DNA of 64,000 nucleotides, from contig VBIQ01000004.1 in assembly GCA_005880985.1 (NCBI GenBank), forward strand, positions 124,001 through 188,000. Reading direction: 5' to 3'. Below the pieces are notes generated by a model. That model was not told the DNA's origin and searched no databases. It saw only the letters and a list, made by a program, of their open reading frames with translations. The translations under genes were made by a program, and so were the position numbers. Numbering within the stretch: position 1 is the first letter of the stretch; each line of letters starts with the position of its first letter. Below are positions 48,498 through 57,113 of the stretch, one piece after another. Origin of the DNA: Chloroflexota bacterium. Lineage in GTDB: Bacteria; Chloroflexota; Dormibacteria; Aeolococcales; Aeolococcaceae.

Positions 48498-49847
48498 GTG
48501 ACCGATTCCGATGGTGTGGCGCCGCTGAGCCGCGGATCGGCGGCCGAGACGCCACCTCGCGTCTGGGAGGTCGCCGCCCCGCCTGCGGCCGATCGCTGGT
48601 GGCGCCGCTACGAGTATCTCGGCGCCGGCGTCTTCGCCATCCTGTTGCTGGCTCTCGGTGCGCTGACCATCAACGGCCACTATCGCTTCGACGATGTCAA
48701 CCTCTACCACCGCTACGCGCTGAGCTTCTGGAACGGCGCCCCAAGGTTCCATCAGCTGCCGCTCGAGTATCCACCGCTGGCGATCGTGCCCATGACCCTG
48801 GTGTTCCTGCCGCCACTCAACTACGTCTGGGTCTACGGGTTGTGGATGAGTGTCGCGGCCCTGGCCGGCTTCCTCCTGGTCGCGCGGCTCACCTCATGGC
48901 GCAACGCGGCGGTGTACGGCGCCTACCTGCTGGTGGGAGCGACCGGCACCCTGCTGGGACGGTATGACATCGTGCCCGCGGTGGCCACGGTGGCCGCGCT
49001 GTGGGCGGTCAGGCGCGGACGCTTCCGCTGGGCATACTCGGCGCTCGCTGCGGGCGTGCTGCTCAAGCTCTATCCGCTCCTCCTGCTCCCGGTGATCCTG
49101 ATCGAGCACCGACGGCAGCTCGCCCAGTGGTCCACCTCCGGCGACGAGTCGCGCCGTCCGCCATGGAGCGGCATGGCAAGGCCGGTCCGTCTCGCGGCCA
49201 CCAGCTTCGGGGCGGTCATCGCCTCTGGCCTGCTTGTGCCAGCCCTCCTCGCCCCCGGCGGTTGGACGTCACCGTACGCTTTCGCGCTGCAACGGCCCAT
49301 CCAGGTGGAGTCGGTGCCCGCGTCGGTGCTCTGGCTGGTGTCCTTCCTCGGGTTCCCGGTCCATCCCGACCACTCGTTCCACTCCTTCAACCTGGTCGGC
49401 GGGCTGGACACGGAGTTGAAGGTGCTGTCGCTGGTGGCGCTGGCCGCCGGCTGCGTGTGGGTGTACTTCCGGCAGGCGAGTGGTCGGCTGAGTGTTGGGC
49501 GGGCGGCATTCGCCTGCGTCTGCGTCGTCATCGCCACCAGCAAGGTGTTCAGTCCCCAGTACATCATGTGGGTGCTGCCCCTGGCGGCGATGGAGGAGGG
49601 CCCCGACCTGCAATGGCTGGCGATCGCCGCCCTCACCACCGCGGTGTTCCCCGTCACCTATCTCCACGACAATCTGCGGGGACCGGCTCCCGCCGCCTAC
49701 AGCGCGCTGCTGCTCGCCCTGGTGACGGCGCGCAACGCCCTCTTCGTCCAAGCGACCTGGCGGGCCATCGTGCGCAGCGCGCCGGCGCCACCGATCGCGA
49801 TCACGGTGGCGGGGCGCGCCCTCAGGCAGCGGCGGATGCCAGCGTGA
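48498..49847 (+). CDS. GT87-type polyprenol-phosphate mannosyltransferase-like membrane protein
   Basis: This 449-residue GT-C glycosyltransferase has about ten membrane segments. The early loop FDDVNLYHRYALSFWNGAPRF carries the acidic pair typical of the DUF2029/GT87 fold; PLEYPPLAIVPM, LLKLYPLLLLP and SPQYIMWVLPLAAM are also family-typical. These enzymes add mannose from polyprenyl-phosphate-mannose to lipids or glycans on the outer face. The GTG at 48498 is used. Its end overlaps the convergent htrA-like gene by 26 bases. Confidence 0.87.
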   Translation: MTDSDGVAPLSRGSAAETPPRVWEVAAPPAADRWWRRYEYLGAGVFAILLLALGALTINGHYRFDDVNLYHRYALSFWNGAPRFHQLPLEYPPLAIVPMTLVFLPPLNYVWVYGLWMSVAALAGFLLVARLTSWRNAAVYGAYLLVGATGTLLGRYDIVPAVATVAALWAVRRGRFRWAYSALAAGVLLKLYPLLLLPVILIEHRRQLAQWSTSGDESRRPPWSGMARPVRLAATSFGAVIASGLLVPALLAPGGWTSPYAFALQRPIQVESVPASVLWLVSFLGFPVHPDHSFHSFNLVGGLDTELKVLSLVALAAGCVWVYFRQASGRLSVGRAAFACVCVVIATSKVFSPQYIMWVLPLAAMEEGPDLQWLAIAALTTAVFPVTYLHDNLRGPAPAAYSALLLALVTARNALFVQATWRAIVRSAPAPPIAITVAGRALRQRRMPA

Positions 49848-51057
49848 CCGACGCCGTTCGCTGCTGACCCGCCTGGTTGATCCAGCCGAGGCTGGTGTGG
49901 TCGCCGGGATGGTGAGCGCGGATGGCTGCGGTCAGCGCCGAGGCGGAGTCGACGCTCTGCCCCCCGAGGCTGACGATGAGGTCGCCGGCGGTCAGACCCG
50001 CGGAGGCGGCGGGACTGCCGGACTGCACGCCGACGACGTAGGCCCCGGATGTGCCCTGAGCGCTGGCGTCCTGGACCTCCACGCCGAGCAACGCCCGCTG
50101 CGCGGTCGAAGCGTTGGATCCCGCGCCGGACCGGAGATGCGTGGCGATCGACATCGCCGAGTTGATCGGGATCGCGAACCCGGTCGACGCCCCGGTGCGG
50201 AAGCGGAATCGCCGCGTCGAGGCGGCCGTGTCCATGCCGATCACCTTTGCAGACGAGTCGACCAGCGGGCCGCCGGAGTCACCCGGAAGGACGTTGGCGT
50301 TGACCTGGATCAGGCCGCTGAGGGTCTCGGCGTTGCCGCCACTCTGATCGGTGGCGGTGATGGTGCGGTTGAGCGCGGTCACCTGGCCCTGGGCGGCGCT
50401 CGGCGGACCCTGTCTGCCCAGCGCGTTGCCGATGGCGATCACGGTGTCACCGACGGACAGCTTGGAGGAGTCGCCGACGCTGACCGTCTTCAATCCCGAC
50501 GCGCCCTCGATCTGCACCAGGGCCACGTCGTCCGCCGCGTCGGTTCCGATCACGTGCGCGCTGTGGCTCGGCCCGGTGCCCGCGACCCGCACCGCGATGC
50601 TGCTGGCGCCGTCGATGACGTGGTTGTTGGTGAGCACCTGCCCCGACGCGGTGATCACCATCCCGCTGCCGGCGGCCACGCCGTCGGGAAAGGTCGAGGT
50701 GATGTCGACCACCGCCGGATCGACCTGCGCCTCGATCGACGGCACATCCGCTGAGCCACCGCTCGGCAGGGCGCCGGCCGACCCCGGCGCGGCGGCGGGC
50801 GGGGGCAGGACCGCGGTCGAGGGGGTGGGCTGCGAGGAGCCGGTGATCTTGGCGCCGATGACGGCGCCGCCGACACCGCTGACCAGGAGGAGCCCCATCG
50901 CGATCGCGGCTGTGCGCAGCCGGCGGCGCCGTCGCGGGGGTGGGGCGGGCTCCCACGGGGTCGGATCCCATTGGCCCGGGGGCGGAGGCGACGACCATGG
51001 GTCGACCTCGGGGCCGGGCTGCGGAGTCCACGGATCGTGCGTGGTCGGGCCGCTCAT
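49822..51057 (-). CDS. HtrA/DegP-like S1C serine protease
   Basis: This 411-residue membrane-anchored protease has a Pro-rich cytoplasmic start (about 1-45), one membrane helix (about 48-70), a trypsin-like domain (105-300) and a C-terminal PDZ domain (about 315-405). The catalytic triad is visible: His in TNNHVIDG, Asp in DDVALVQ, Ser in GDSGGPLV. It should degrade or chaperone damaged envelope proteins. The ATG follows a weak ribosome site; 120 bases separate it from the divergent DUF202 gene. Confidence 0.93.
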   Translation of the reverse strand: MSGPTTHDPWTPQPGPEVDPWSSPPPPGQWDPTPWEPAPPPRRRRRLRTAAIAMGLLLVSGVGGAVIGAKITGSSQPTPSTAVLPPPAAAPGSAGALPSGGSADVPSIEAQVDPAVVDITSTFPDGVAAGSGMVITASGQVLTNNHVIDGASSIAVRVAGTGPSHSAHVIGTDAADDVALVQIEGASGLKTVSVGDSSKLSVGDTVIAIGNALGRQGPPSAAQGQVTALNRTITATDQSGGNAETLSGLIQVNANVLPGDSGGPLVDSSAKVIGMDTAASTRRFRFRTGASTGFAIPINSAMSIATHLRSGAGSNASTAQRALLGVEVQDASAQGTSGAYVVGVQSGSPAASAGLTAGDLIVSLGGQSVDSASALTAAIRAHHPGDHTSLGWINQAGQQRTASVTLASAAA

Positions 51058-51176
51058 CGCCGAGGAGGATGACAGCTGCGGTCTTGCGGATCGGTTACAG
51101 AGGGGCGGCAGCCCCGGCCTTGCGATGCCTTTGCGCCCTTCGGTGCAGCCGCCCCGGCTGCCTCACAATCTGCTCG

Positions 51177-51581
51177 ATGCCGTCATCGACCTCGGCCCGC
51201 AGCATTCGTGTCCTGCTCGGTCTGGCACCATCCTCGGGAGTCGCCGGCGGGACCGGCGACGGAGTGCGGATCCGCGACCACCTGGCGGCGGTGCGCACGC
51301 TGCTCGCCTGGCAGCGAGCCGCGGTCACCCTCTGCGGCGTCGCCGCGATCGTGAGCCGGCTCCGCCAGCACCGCCTCCTGATCGAGCGGATCTCCGCCAC
51401 CGGCCTGGTCCTCGTGGCGGTGGTGCTGGTGCTGCTCGCAGGACTGCGGTTGCTGACCACCGGCGACGAGCTGGTTCCCGGCGCGGTGGAACGGCGTCCG
51501 CTGGTCGCCGCCCTGCCGCTCGTGCTGGTCGCCGTGGCGGCGGCGTTGCTCACCATCCTCGCTGCCCAGCCCTGGAGTTGA
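51177..51581 (+). CDS. DUF202 (YidH-like) membrane protein, first of two
   Basis: This 134-residue protein has DUF202 marks: RIRDHLAAVRTLLAWQRAAVTLCGVAAIV (a variant of the LAxERTxLAW motif) followed by two more membrane helices (about 72-92 and 110-130). The function of the family is unknown. The ATG at 51177 has no obvious ribosome site. The second DUF202 gene begins 3 bases after its stop, so they are co-transcribed and may form a heteromer. Confidence 0.82.
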   Translation: MPSSTSARSIRVLLGLAPSSGVAGGTGDGVRIRDHLAAVRTLLAWQRAAVTLCGVAAIVSRLRQHRLLIERISATGLVLVAVVLVLLAGLRLLTTGDELVPGAVERRPLVAALPLVLVAVAAALLTILAAQPWS

Positions 51582-51583
51582 AC

Positions 51584-51982
51584 GTGGACTCCACGAGTAC
51601 CCGCGACGCCGGCGATCCAACCTCGGCAGCGGCCCGCGATCGCCGCGCCCGCGAGCACCTCGCCAACGAGCGCACCCTGCTGGCGTGGACGCGAACCTCG
51701 CTCACCCTGGTGGCGCTCGGGTTTGTGGTCGCGCGCTTCGGTCTGTTCGTTCGCGAGCTGAATGGCCAGGGTCTCGGTCATGACGCCGCCACCGCTCTCG
51801 GCATCGTCCTCATCGCCGGCGGGCTGGTCGCCGGAGCCGCCGGGCTGGTGCGCTTCCTTCGGGTCCGCCAGCAGATCGACCGCGACGACTTCCGCGCCGA
51901 GGTGTGGGCCGAGATGCTCCTGGTGGGCATGACCGGCGCCATGGCGGTCGGGCTGGCGATCTACCTCGCGGTGACCGGCTGA
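51584..51982 (+). CDS. DUF202 (YidH-like) membrane protein, second of two
   Basis: This 132-residue protein carries the canonical DUF202 motif (HLANERTLLAWTRTSLTLVALGFVVARF) and two further membrane helices (about 65-88 and 110-130). The GTG lies 3 bases after the upstream stop with GGAG nearby. The C-terminus overlaps that of the convergent sulfite-oxidase gene by 22 bases. It differs from its neighbour mostly in keeping the consensus acidic Glu of the motif. Confidence 0.88.
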   Translation: MDSTSTRDAGDPTSAAARDRRAREHLANERTLLAWTRTSLTLVALGFVVARFGLFVRELNGQGLGHDAATALGIVLIAGGLVAGAAGLVRFLRVRQQIDRDDFRAEVWAEMLLVGMTGAMAVGLAIYLAVTG

Positions 51983-53379
51983 CCGATCCTCAGGGTCAGC
52001 TCCTGGATGGCGTTGTTGCCGTACCCCAGGCGGTTCCACGGCGGCTCGTCGGGCTGGGTGCGACCGGCCAGGTCGGTCGCTCTCGCGCGCACCGTGGTGG
52101 TGCCGGCCCGCTCGATGCGGGTGATCAGCTCCCACCACTGCCAGCTGTGCCGGTTGCGGTCGCCGACCAGCCGGCTCTCCTGCCAGGGCCCGCCGTCGAC
52201 GCTCACCTCGACCCGAGCGATCGGAGACGCGCCCGACCAGGCCACCCCGCGAATGGCCAGGTCGCCCGGCTCGAGGCTGTCGGCCGCCCTCGGCTCGGTG
52301 ATCAGGGCACGGACCCGCTGCAGCGTCGCCGGCTCGCGCACCACCTGCCCGTCGCGTTCGTACTCGAAGAAGTACGCGTCGCTCTGATAGTGGCCCGCGA
52401 AGCTCTCGCCGATCACCTCGATGCCGGAGAGCCATTTTACCGAGCTGACCGCATACCAGCGGGGAACGATGACCCGCAGCGGATAGCCGTGCTGGACGGG
52501 CAGTGGCTCACCGTTCATCGCGTAGGCGAGCAGCACCTCCGAGTCCTGGGCGTCGGCGAGGCCGAGGCTTCGCTCGAAATGGATGGTGCCGCTGCGCTCG
52601 CCGACCGACCCGCTGTCGGCGCCGCGGAAGACGACCTCGCGCCCGCCCGGCTTGACGCCGGCCCGGTCCAGCACCTCGACCAGGGGAACGCCGGTCCACT
52701 CCGCGGTGCTGACCGCTCCCAGGTCCCACTTCTCGCCCTCGACGGGCGGGCTGAGGCGGGCGCGGCCGTTGCCGGCGCATTCGAGGGTGACGACCAGGGT
52801 CTGGGAGCGCATGGTGTGGAGGTCGCGCAGACCGAGGCTCAGCGGACGTTCAACCAGCCCGCCCACCTCCAGCCGCCAGGTCGCCGGGTCGAGCCGCGGG
52901 ATCTGGAAATGGTTGCGCACGTAGAAGTGCGCGTTCGGCATCACCACGCCACCGATGAGGGCCGGAATCGACGTTTCGCAGTTGAGCGGATGTGCGCGAT
53001 GCACCACCAACCCCGACTCGATGGCGCGCTGGCACGCCTCCTCGGGATCGACGGCGTCGACGCCGGACTCGATCACCGGCATCGGCGCTCCGCAGCCGCC
53101 GCTGGCCACCACTCGGGCGCAGGTCGATGCGGGATACACGTCGAGGCTTCCCGCCATCGCGAACGGTTGCATGAACTCGCGCACCTGGCCCTCGTCCCCG
53201 GCCTCGACGATCAGGAAGAGCGTGTGCTCGTCCCGGACCACGGCCTCGCCCTGGATCAGCACGCCGTGGCGGCTGACGTTGGGGCGGCTGAGGTGGTTCA
53301 GCAGCATCGCCCCCGTCTCCGGGTTGCCGGCCGGACATCGCTCGGCGTCGTGCTGGTGGCGGACGACGAAGAGAGCCAT
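51961..53379 (-). CDS. Molybdopterin sulfite-oxidase-family protein with N-terminal extra domain
   Basis: This 472-residue fusion starts with about 110 residues (MALFVVRHQHDAERCPAGNP, then a beta-alpha ferredoxin-like pattern ending ARVVASGGC) similar to DUF3303-type small proteins. A sulfite-oxidase molybdopterin domain (about 160-350, HFYVRNHFQIPRLDP, catalytic Cys in VTLECAGNGR, YPLRVIVPRWYAVSSVKWL) and a dimerisation domain (about 370-465, GVAWSGASPIARVEVSVDGG) follow. It lacks a Tat signal and a heme domain, so it is probably cytoplasmic and uses a partner electron acceptor. The ATG at 53379 follows GGGGGAAT. Confidence 0.87.
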   Translation of the reverse strand: MALFVVRHQHDAERCPAGNPETGAMLLNHLSRPNVSRHGVLIQGEAVVRDEHTLFLIVEAGDEGQVREFMQPFAMAGSLDVYPASTCARVVASGGCGAPMPVIESGVDAVDPEEACQRAIESGLVVHRAHPLNCETSIPALIGGVVMPNAHFYVRNHFQIPRLDPATWRLEVGGLVERPLSLGLRDLHTMRSQTLVVTLECAGNGRARLSPPVEGEKWDLGAVSTAEWTGVPLVEVLDRAGVKPGGREVVFRGADSGSVGERSGTIHFERSLGLADAQDSEVLLAYAMNGEPLPVQHGYPLRVIVPRWYAVSSVKWLSGIEVIGESFAGHYQSDAYFFEYERDGQVVREPATLQRVRALITEPRAADSLEPGDLAIRGVAWSGASPIARVEVSVDGGPWQESRLVGDRNRHSWQWWELITRIERAGTTTVRARATDLAGRTQPDEPPWNRLGYGNNAIQELTLRIGQPVTAR

Positions 53380-53549
53380 CGATTCCCCCAAAAGTCGCGG
53401 CGACGGAATCATCGCTCCCTTCCGGCGGGCCGCCAACCCTTGAGCGGGCCGCCACCGCGTCCGAGATGGTCGGCTGGCAGAGCCCTGCCCCCGCATCGGA
53501 CGATAACCGGCAGGCGGCTGCCACGCCGCCCGGCAGGGAGGTAGACACC

Positions 53550-54443
53550 GTGGCCGAATCGTGGGTCGATCGACTGGTTCGCCGGCAGGGCTGGCTCGAA
53601 CCCGTTGCCGATGCCGCCCAGGGTGCGGTCGGCGGCTTCTACCGCGCCCTCGGCCGGCCGGGGCAGTCCCTCAAGAACGTCATGCACGGGACCGTCCCGC
53701 TCGGCCATCCGCTCCATCCCGCCGTCACCGACGTCCCCGTCGGGGCCTGGACCGTGGGCGTGGTCGCCGACTACGTCGCCCACTTCACCGACCGCCTGCC
53801 CACCGAGGCCGGCGACGTCGCGCTGGCGGTCGGTCTGGCGGCCGCCCTGCTCGCCGTCCTCACCGGGCTCACCGACTACCACGACACCTTCGCCCACGAG
53901 CGCCGCATGGCCACCGCCCACGGTCTGACGATGACGGTGGTCATCGCCGTCGACGCGCTGTCGCTGGCGCTGCGCTGGTGGTCGGGCGACGGGTTGCATC
54001 CGCTCGCGGTCGGCCTCTCGACCGCCGGGTACGCGGTGCTGATCGGCGGGGCGTACCTCGGCGGCCACCTCGTCTTCGGCATCGGCACCATGGTCAACCG
54101 CAACGCCTTCGCCGAGGGGCCGGAGGACTACGTGGTCGTCGGCACCGATGCGGACTTTCCTGAGGGCCAGCTGCGTCGCGTCGACGCCAGCGGCATGGCC
54201 GCCCTGGTGGTGCGACTGAGTGGACGGCTGCATGCCATCGCCGCCGTCTGTTCCCATGCCGGCGGCCCGCTGGACGAGGGAACGCTCGACGGCACGGTGG
54301 TGACCTGCCCCTGGCACGGCTCGACGTTCTGCGTCCTCGACGGTCGGGTGCGCGGCGGACCTGCGAGCTTCGGCCAGCCGCTGTTCAACGTGCGCGTCGA
54401 GGACGGACGCGTCCAGGTCAAGCTGGCCCAGCCGCTCCACTGA
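53550..54443 (+). CDS. DUF2231 membrane domain fused to a Rieske [2Fe-2S] domain
   Basis: This 297-residue protein has an N-terminal DUF2231 part with about four membrane helices (residues 45-190, GHPLHPAVTDVPVGAWTVGVV as signature) and a C-terminal Rieske domain (about 195-295). The cluster ligands are visible as CSHAGGPLDEG and CPWHGSTFC (CxH and CxxH). It can carry electrons at the membrane. GGAGG 8 bases before the GTG sets the start. It is divergent from the sulfite-oxidase fusion, for which it could be the acceptor. Confidence 0.9.
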   Translation: MAESWVDRLVRRQGWLEPVADAAQGAVGGFYRALGRPGQSLKNVMHGTVPLGHPLHPAVTDVPVGAWTVGVVADYVAHFTDRLPTEAGDVALAVGLAAALLAVLTGLTDYHDTFAHERRMATAHGLTMTVVIAVDALSLALRWWSGDGLHPLAVGLSTAGYAVLIGGAYLGGHLVFGIGTMVNRNAFAEGPEDYVVVGTDADFPEGQLRRVDASGMAALVVRLSGRLHAIAAVCSHAGGPLDEGTLDGTVVTCPWHGSTFCVLDGRVRGGPASFGQPLFNVRVEDGRVQVKLAQPLH

Positions 54444-54459
54444 GCCGGAGGTCGCCGGC

Positions 54460-55254
54460 TCAGTCGCGCCGGAGAGAGCTCTCGTACACGCGCCGCAGTC
54501 CGAGCCGGAAGAGCGGCGGGGTGACGTGGCGAACCAGGCTGGTGACGCCGAGGGTGCGCGGAATGCTGGCGCCGGGTCGCTCGTGCTCGATCACGTCGAG
54601 GATGCCGGCAGCCAGCCGTTCCGGCGTCAGCCACGAGCGGCGCGCGATCGCCGGTAGGTGGCGCAGCGACTCCTCGGTGAAGATCTCGGTGCGCACCAGG
54701 CCCGGGTTCACCCAGGCGACGTGGATGCCCTTGCGAGCCAGCTCGGGCGCGGTTGCCTCGCTGAGCGCGATCAGCGCCGCCTTGGACGCCGAGTAGACGG
54801 CCTCCCAGGTGTAGGGCATGGCCCCCGCCGCCGAGGCGACGTTGACGATGCTGCCGCTGCCCGTGCGGGTCATCGCCGGCAGCACCGCTTTCATCCAGTA
54901 CACCGCGCCCATGAAGTTCACCTGCATGCACCGCTCGATCTCGTCGAGGCTGCAGTCGGCGAAGGCGCGATGCAGGCCGATGCCCGCGTTGTTGACCAGC
55001 ACGTCGACGCGGCCATGCTCGGCCAGCACCTTGGCGCTGGCGGACGCGACCGCCTCGCGGTCGGCGACGTCGGCGACGATGTACTCGGCCGCCAGGGAGC
55101 GGCCGTGGAGCTCCTCGACCAGCGCCTGCAGCTGGGGCTCGCGGCGCGCCACCGCGACCACCGTCGCGCCCTCGGCGGCGAGGCGCGCCGCCGTGGCCCG
55201 GCCGATCCCCGATGACGCGCCGGTGACCACCGCGATCCGGCCTGCGACTCTCAT
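54460..55254 (-). CDS. Short-chain dehydrogenase/reductase
   Basis: This 264-residue classical SDR has TGASSGIGRATAARL (cofactor loop), NNAGIG, Ser in VNVASAAG, and YSASK (YxxxK), and it has the C-terminal extension common in lipid- or retinol-type SDRs (LFRLGLRRVYESSL). GAGGAGG lies 5 bases before the ATG at 55254. The stop is 16 bases from the convergent Rieske gene. The substrate is unknown. Confidence 0.93.
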   Translation of the reverse strand: MRVAGRIAVVTGASSGIGRATAARLAAEGATVVAVARREPQLQALVEELHGRSLAAEYIVADVADREAVASASAKVLAEHGRVDVLVNNAGIGLHRAFADCSLDEIERCMQVNFMGAVYWMKAVLPAMTRTGSGSIVNVASAAGAMPYTWEAVYSASKAALIALSEATAPELARKGIHVAWVNPGLVRTEIFTEESLRHLPAIARRSWLTPERLAAGILDVIEHERPGASIPRTLGVTSLVRHVTPPLFRLGLRRVYESSLRRD

Positions 55255-55414
55255 CGTCACCTCCTCGAGCCCGCCGCTTCCGGCCGCGTCCCGAGCGGCG
55301 GCCGGGCAGGCCCGTCATTGTGGCGATCGGACCGCATGGAGTGGCGGGGATCGTCGACAAGATCGCCAATCGGTACCTTGGCCTGACCCGCAACCGACCG
55401 CGCGCGAGCCGAGC

Positions 55415-55999
55415 TCAGGCGGTGAAGGCGCGCTCCCCGCGGACCCAGTAGGGCATCGCACCGAGCAGGGCATCAGGCCGCGTGTTCGACTTGACCAGGT
55501 ATTCGAGCGCACCCAGCTCCAGGGCCGCCCTGAGCAGGTCGGGCTCCTTGAAGTTCGAGAGCACGATCACCGGGATATCGCGCCCGGACTCGGCCCGGCG
55601 CAGATGCTGGAGGAAGGTCAGTCCGTCCATGCGCGGCATCATCATGTCGAGCAGGATCAGGTCGGGACGCTGGTCCGCGACCTGCTCGAGCGCGATGATG
55701 CCGTCCGCGGCGGTGCGCACCGTGTAGCCGCGGCCTCGAAGCAGCAGCCGGTAGAGCCGGCAGATCTTCTCCTCATCCTCGACCAGCAGGACGTCGCAGG
55801 TGGCGACGGCGTTCTCGTCCGGCCAGAGGCTCGTGGTCCGCGGCCGGTTGGCGGTGCCGGTGAGGTCGCCGCCGTGCGCGGGCGCCGCGACGGCCGGCGG
55901 AGCCGTGACCGGCGCTGCCGCCGGTCCGATACTCGCCGCCGGGGCGGTGATGGCCGCGACATCACTCGCACTGTTGGCACCGTTCGACGCAGCGAGCAT
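55415..55999 (-). CDS. Receiver-domain response regulator with Ala/Pro-rich N-terminal extension
   Basis: This 194-residue protein has a low-complexity N-terminal region (about 1-68, Ala/Pro-rich) and a CheY-like receiver (about 70-190): VLLVEDEEK, phospho-acceptor Asp in LILLDMMMPRMDG, VIVLSNFKEPDL and conserved Lys in EYLVKSNTRPD. There is no output domain. The receiver resembles the one at 22292, including the LSN and K-(S/A)-N/H-T stretches. No kinase is nearby; it stands alone before the SDR gene. Confidence 0.85.
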   Translation of the reverse strand: MLAASNGANSASDVAAITAPAASIGPAAAPVTAPPAVAAPAHGGDLTGTANRPRTTSLWPDENAVATCDVLLVEDEEKICRLYRLLLRGRGYTVRTAADGIIALEQVADQRPDLILLDMMMPRMDGLTFLQHLRRAESGRDIPVIVLSNFKEPDLLRAALELGALEYLVKSNTRPDALLGAMPYWVRGERAFTA

Positions 56000-56156
56000 G
56001 GCAGCTTCCCAAACAAAGGTGACGCGGAGGGCCGCGAGCGGCCTGGGGGACCGCGCCAAAGACCGTATCACCGCCACGCCCGGTCGGCCGCACGTCGGGA
56101 AGCTGTGACACCCATGTCCGGTGCACCGTGACAGCAGAGCGCCGCCTGCGCTTCGA

Positions 56157-56555
56157 TCAGTCCGAGGCGACGCCCGCCACGAGCTCCTCGGCGTCGTCCG
56201 CTCCGGCTGACTCCATCGCCTCCGTGGCAGCGTCCCGGCGGCTGAGCAGGCGCATGGAATCGACCACCACCTCGGTCGTGACCCGGTGTACTCCATCAGC
56301 GCCGTCGTACTCACGAGTACGCAGGTGACCCTCGACGTACAGACGCTTGCCGCGGGTCCCGTAGAGGGCGCACACCTCCGCCAACCGGCCGAACGCCACC
56401 AGAGTGTGATACTCAGTGCTCTCCTGGCGTTCACCTGACGCATCGCGCCACACACGGTTCGTGGCGAGTCGCATGCGCGTGATCGGGCCGCGCGTTGAGG
56501 TCAGTGGTTCCGAGTCGCGAGTCAAGTTACCAATCAGCAGGGTCTTGTTGATCAA
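56157..56555 (-). CDS. ssb: Single-stranded DNA-binding protein
   Basis: This 132-residue SSB has one OB-fold (INKTLLIGNLTRDSEPLTSTRGPITRMRLATNR, WRDASGERQESTEYHTLVAFGRLAEVC, RLYVEGHLRTREYDGADGVHRVTTEVV). The usual acidic DDDIPF-type tip is absent; the protein ends EELVAGVASD. This suggests an accessory SSB of a mobile or DNA-transfer element and not the main replication SSB. It is the last gene of the minus-strand transfer-like operon, 33 bases after the M23 gene. Confidence 0.93.
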   Translation of the reverse strand: MINKTLLIGNLTRDSEPLTSTRGPITRMRLATNRVWRDASGERQESTEYHTLVAFGRLAEVCALYGTRGKRLYVEGHLRTREYDGADGVHRVTTEVVVDSMRLLSRRDAATEAMESAGADDAEELVAGVASD

Positions 56556-56588
56556 CGCCAGGCACTCCTTGCAAGGTTGGTCGTTGGT

Positions 56589-57113
56589 TCAGGGAAGCGA
56601 GACATCGAGAAGCGGGTCCTCTGGTAGGCCGTCGCGGCGAACCTCGAAGTGCAGATGCGGGCCACTCGAATTGCCGCTGGACCCGACGGCGCCGATGACG
56701 TCGCCCGCTGAAACGCCAGCATCGTTGGCGACGGTGACTGCCGAGAGGTGGGCGTAGAGGGTGCTCAGCCCCTGGCCATCGTCCAAGATGACGTGAAGCC
56801 CGTACCCGTTGGTGCTGGCGAGCACGTGGGCGACGCCGTCGCTAACCGAGCGGACCGGGGTGCCCATCGGGGCGGCGAGATCGATGCCGCTGTGGCGGTG
56901 TCCCCCGGGACAGGCCCGATCCACCGGCTCCGCCTGGTAGGCCGTGCAGCCAAAGCCCTGGGTGATTACGGCGCCCAGCACGGGACGTTCCAGCGCGTGC
57001 GAGCTTGCGGTGGCCGTATCACTACCGCCATTGACGACGGCTGTTCCCGCGGCCACCGGCAGCAACGTCACAGCACCGGCACCCAAGGTACTCGCCACAA
57101 CGGCTCGGATCAT
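56589..57113 (-). CDS. M23-family peptidoglycan endopeptidase
   Basis: This 174-residue secreted protein has an N-terminal hydrophobic signal (AVVASTLGAGAVTLLPVAAGTAV) and an M23/LytM domain. Zinc ligands are visible as HSGIDLAAP (HxxxD) and HLHFEV (HxH), with GYGLHVILDDGQGLSTLYAHL between. It should cut peptide cross-bridges, opening the wall for a transfer apparatus. Its ATG overlaps the VirB6-like stop by 4 bases, so the two are co-translated. Confidence 0.92.
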   Translation of the reverse strand: MIRAVVASTLGAGAVTLLPVAAGTAVVNGGSDTATASSHALERPVLGAVITQGFGCTAYQAEPVDRACPGGHRHSGIDLAAPMGTPVRSVSDGVAHVLASTNGYGLHVILDDGQGLSTLYAHLSAVTVANDAGVSAGDVIGAVGSSGNSSGPHLHFEVRRDGLPEDPLLDVSLP

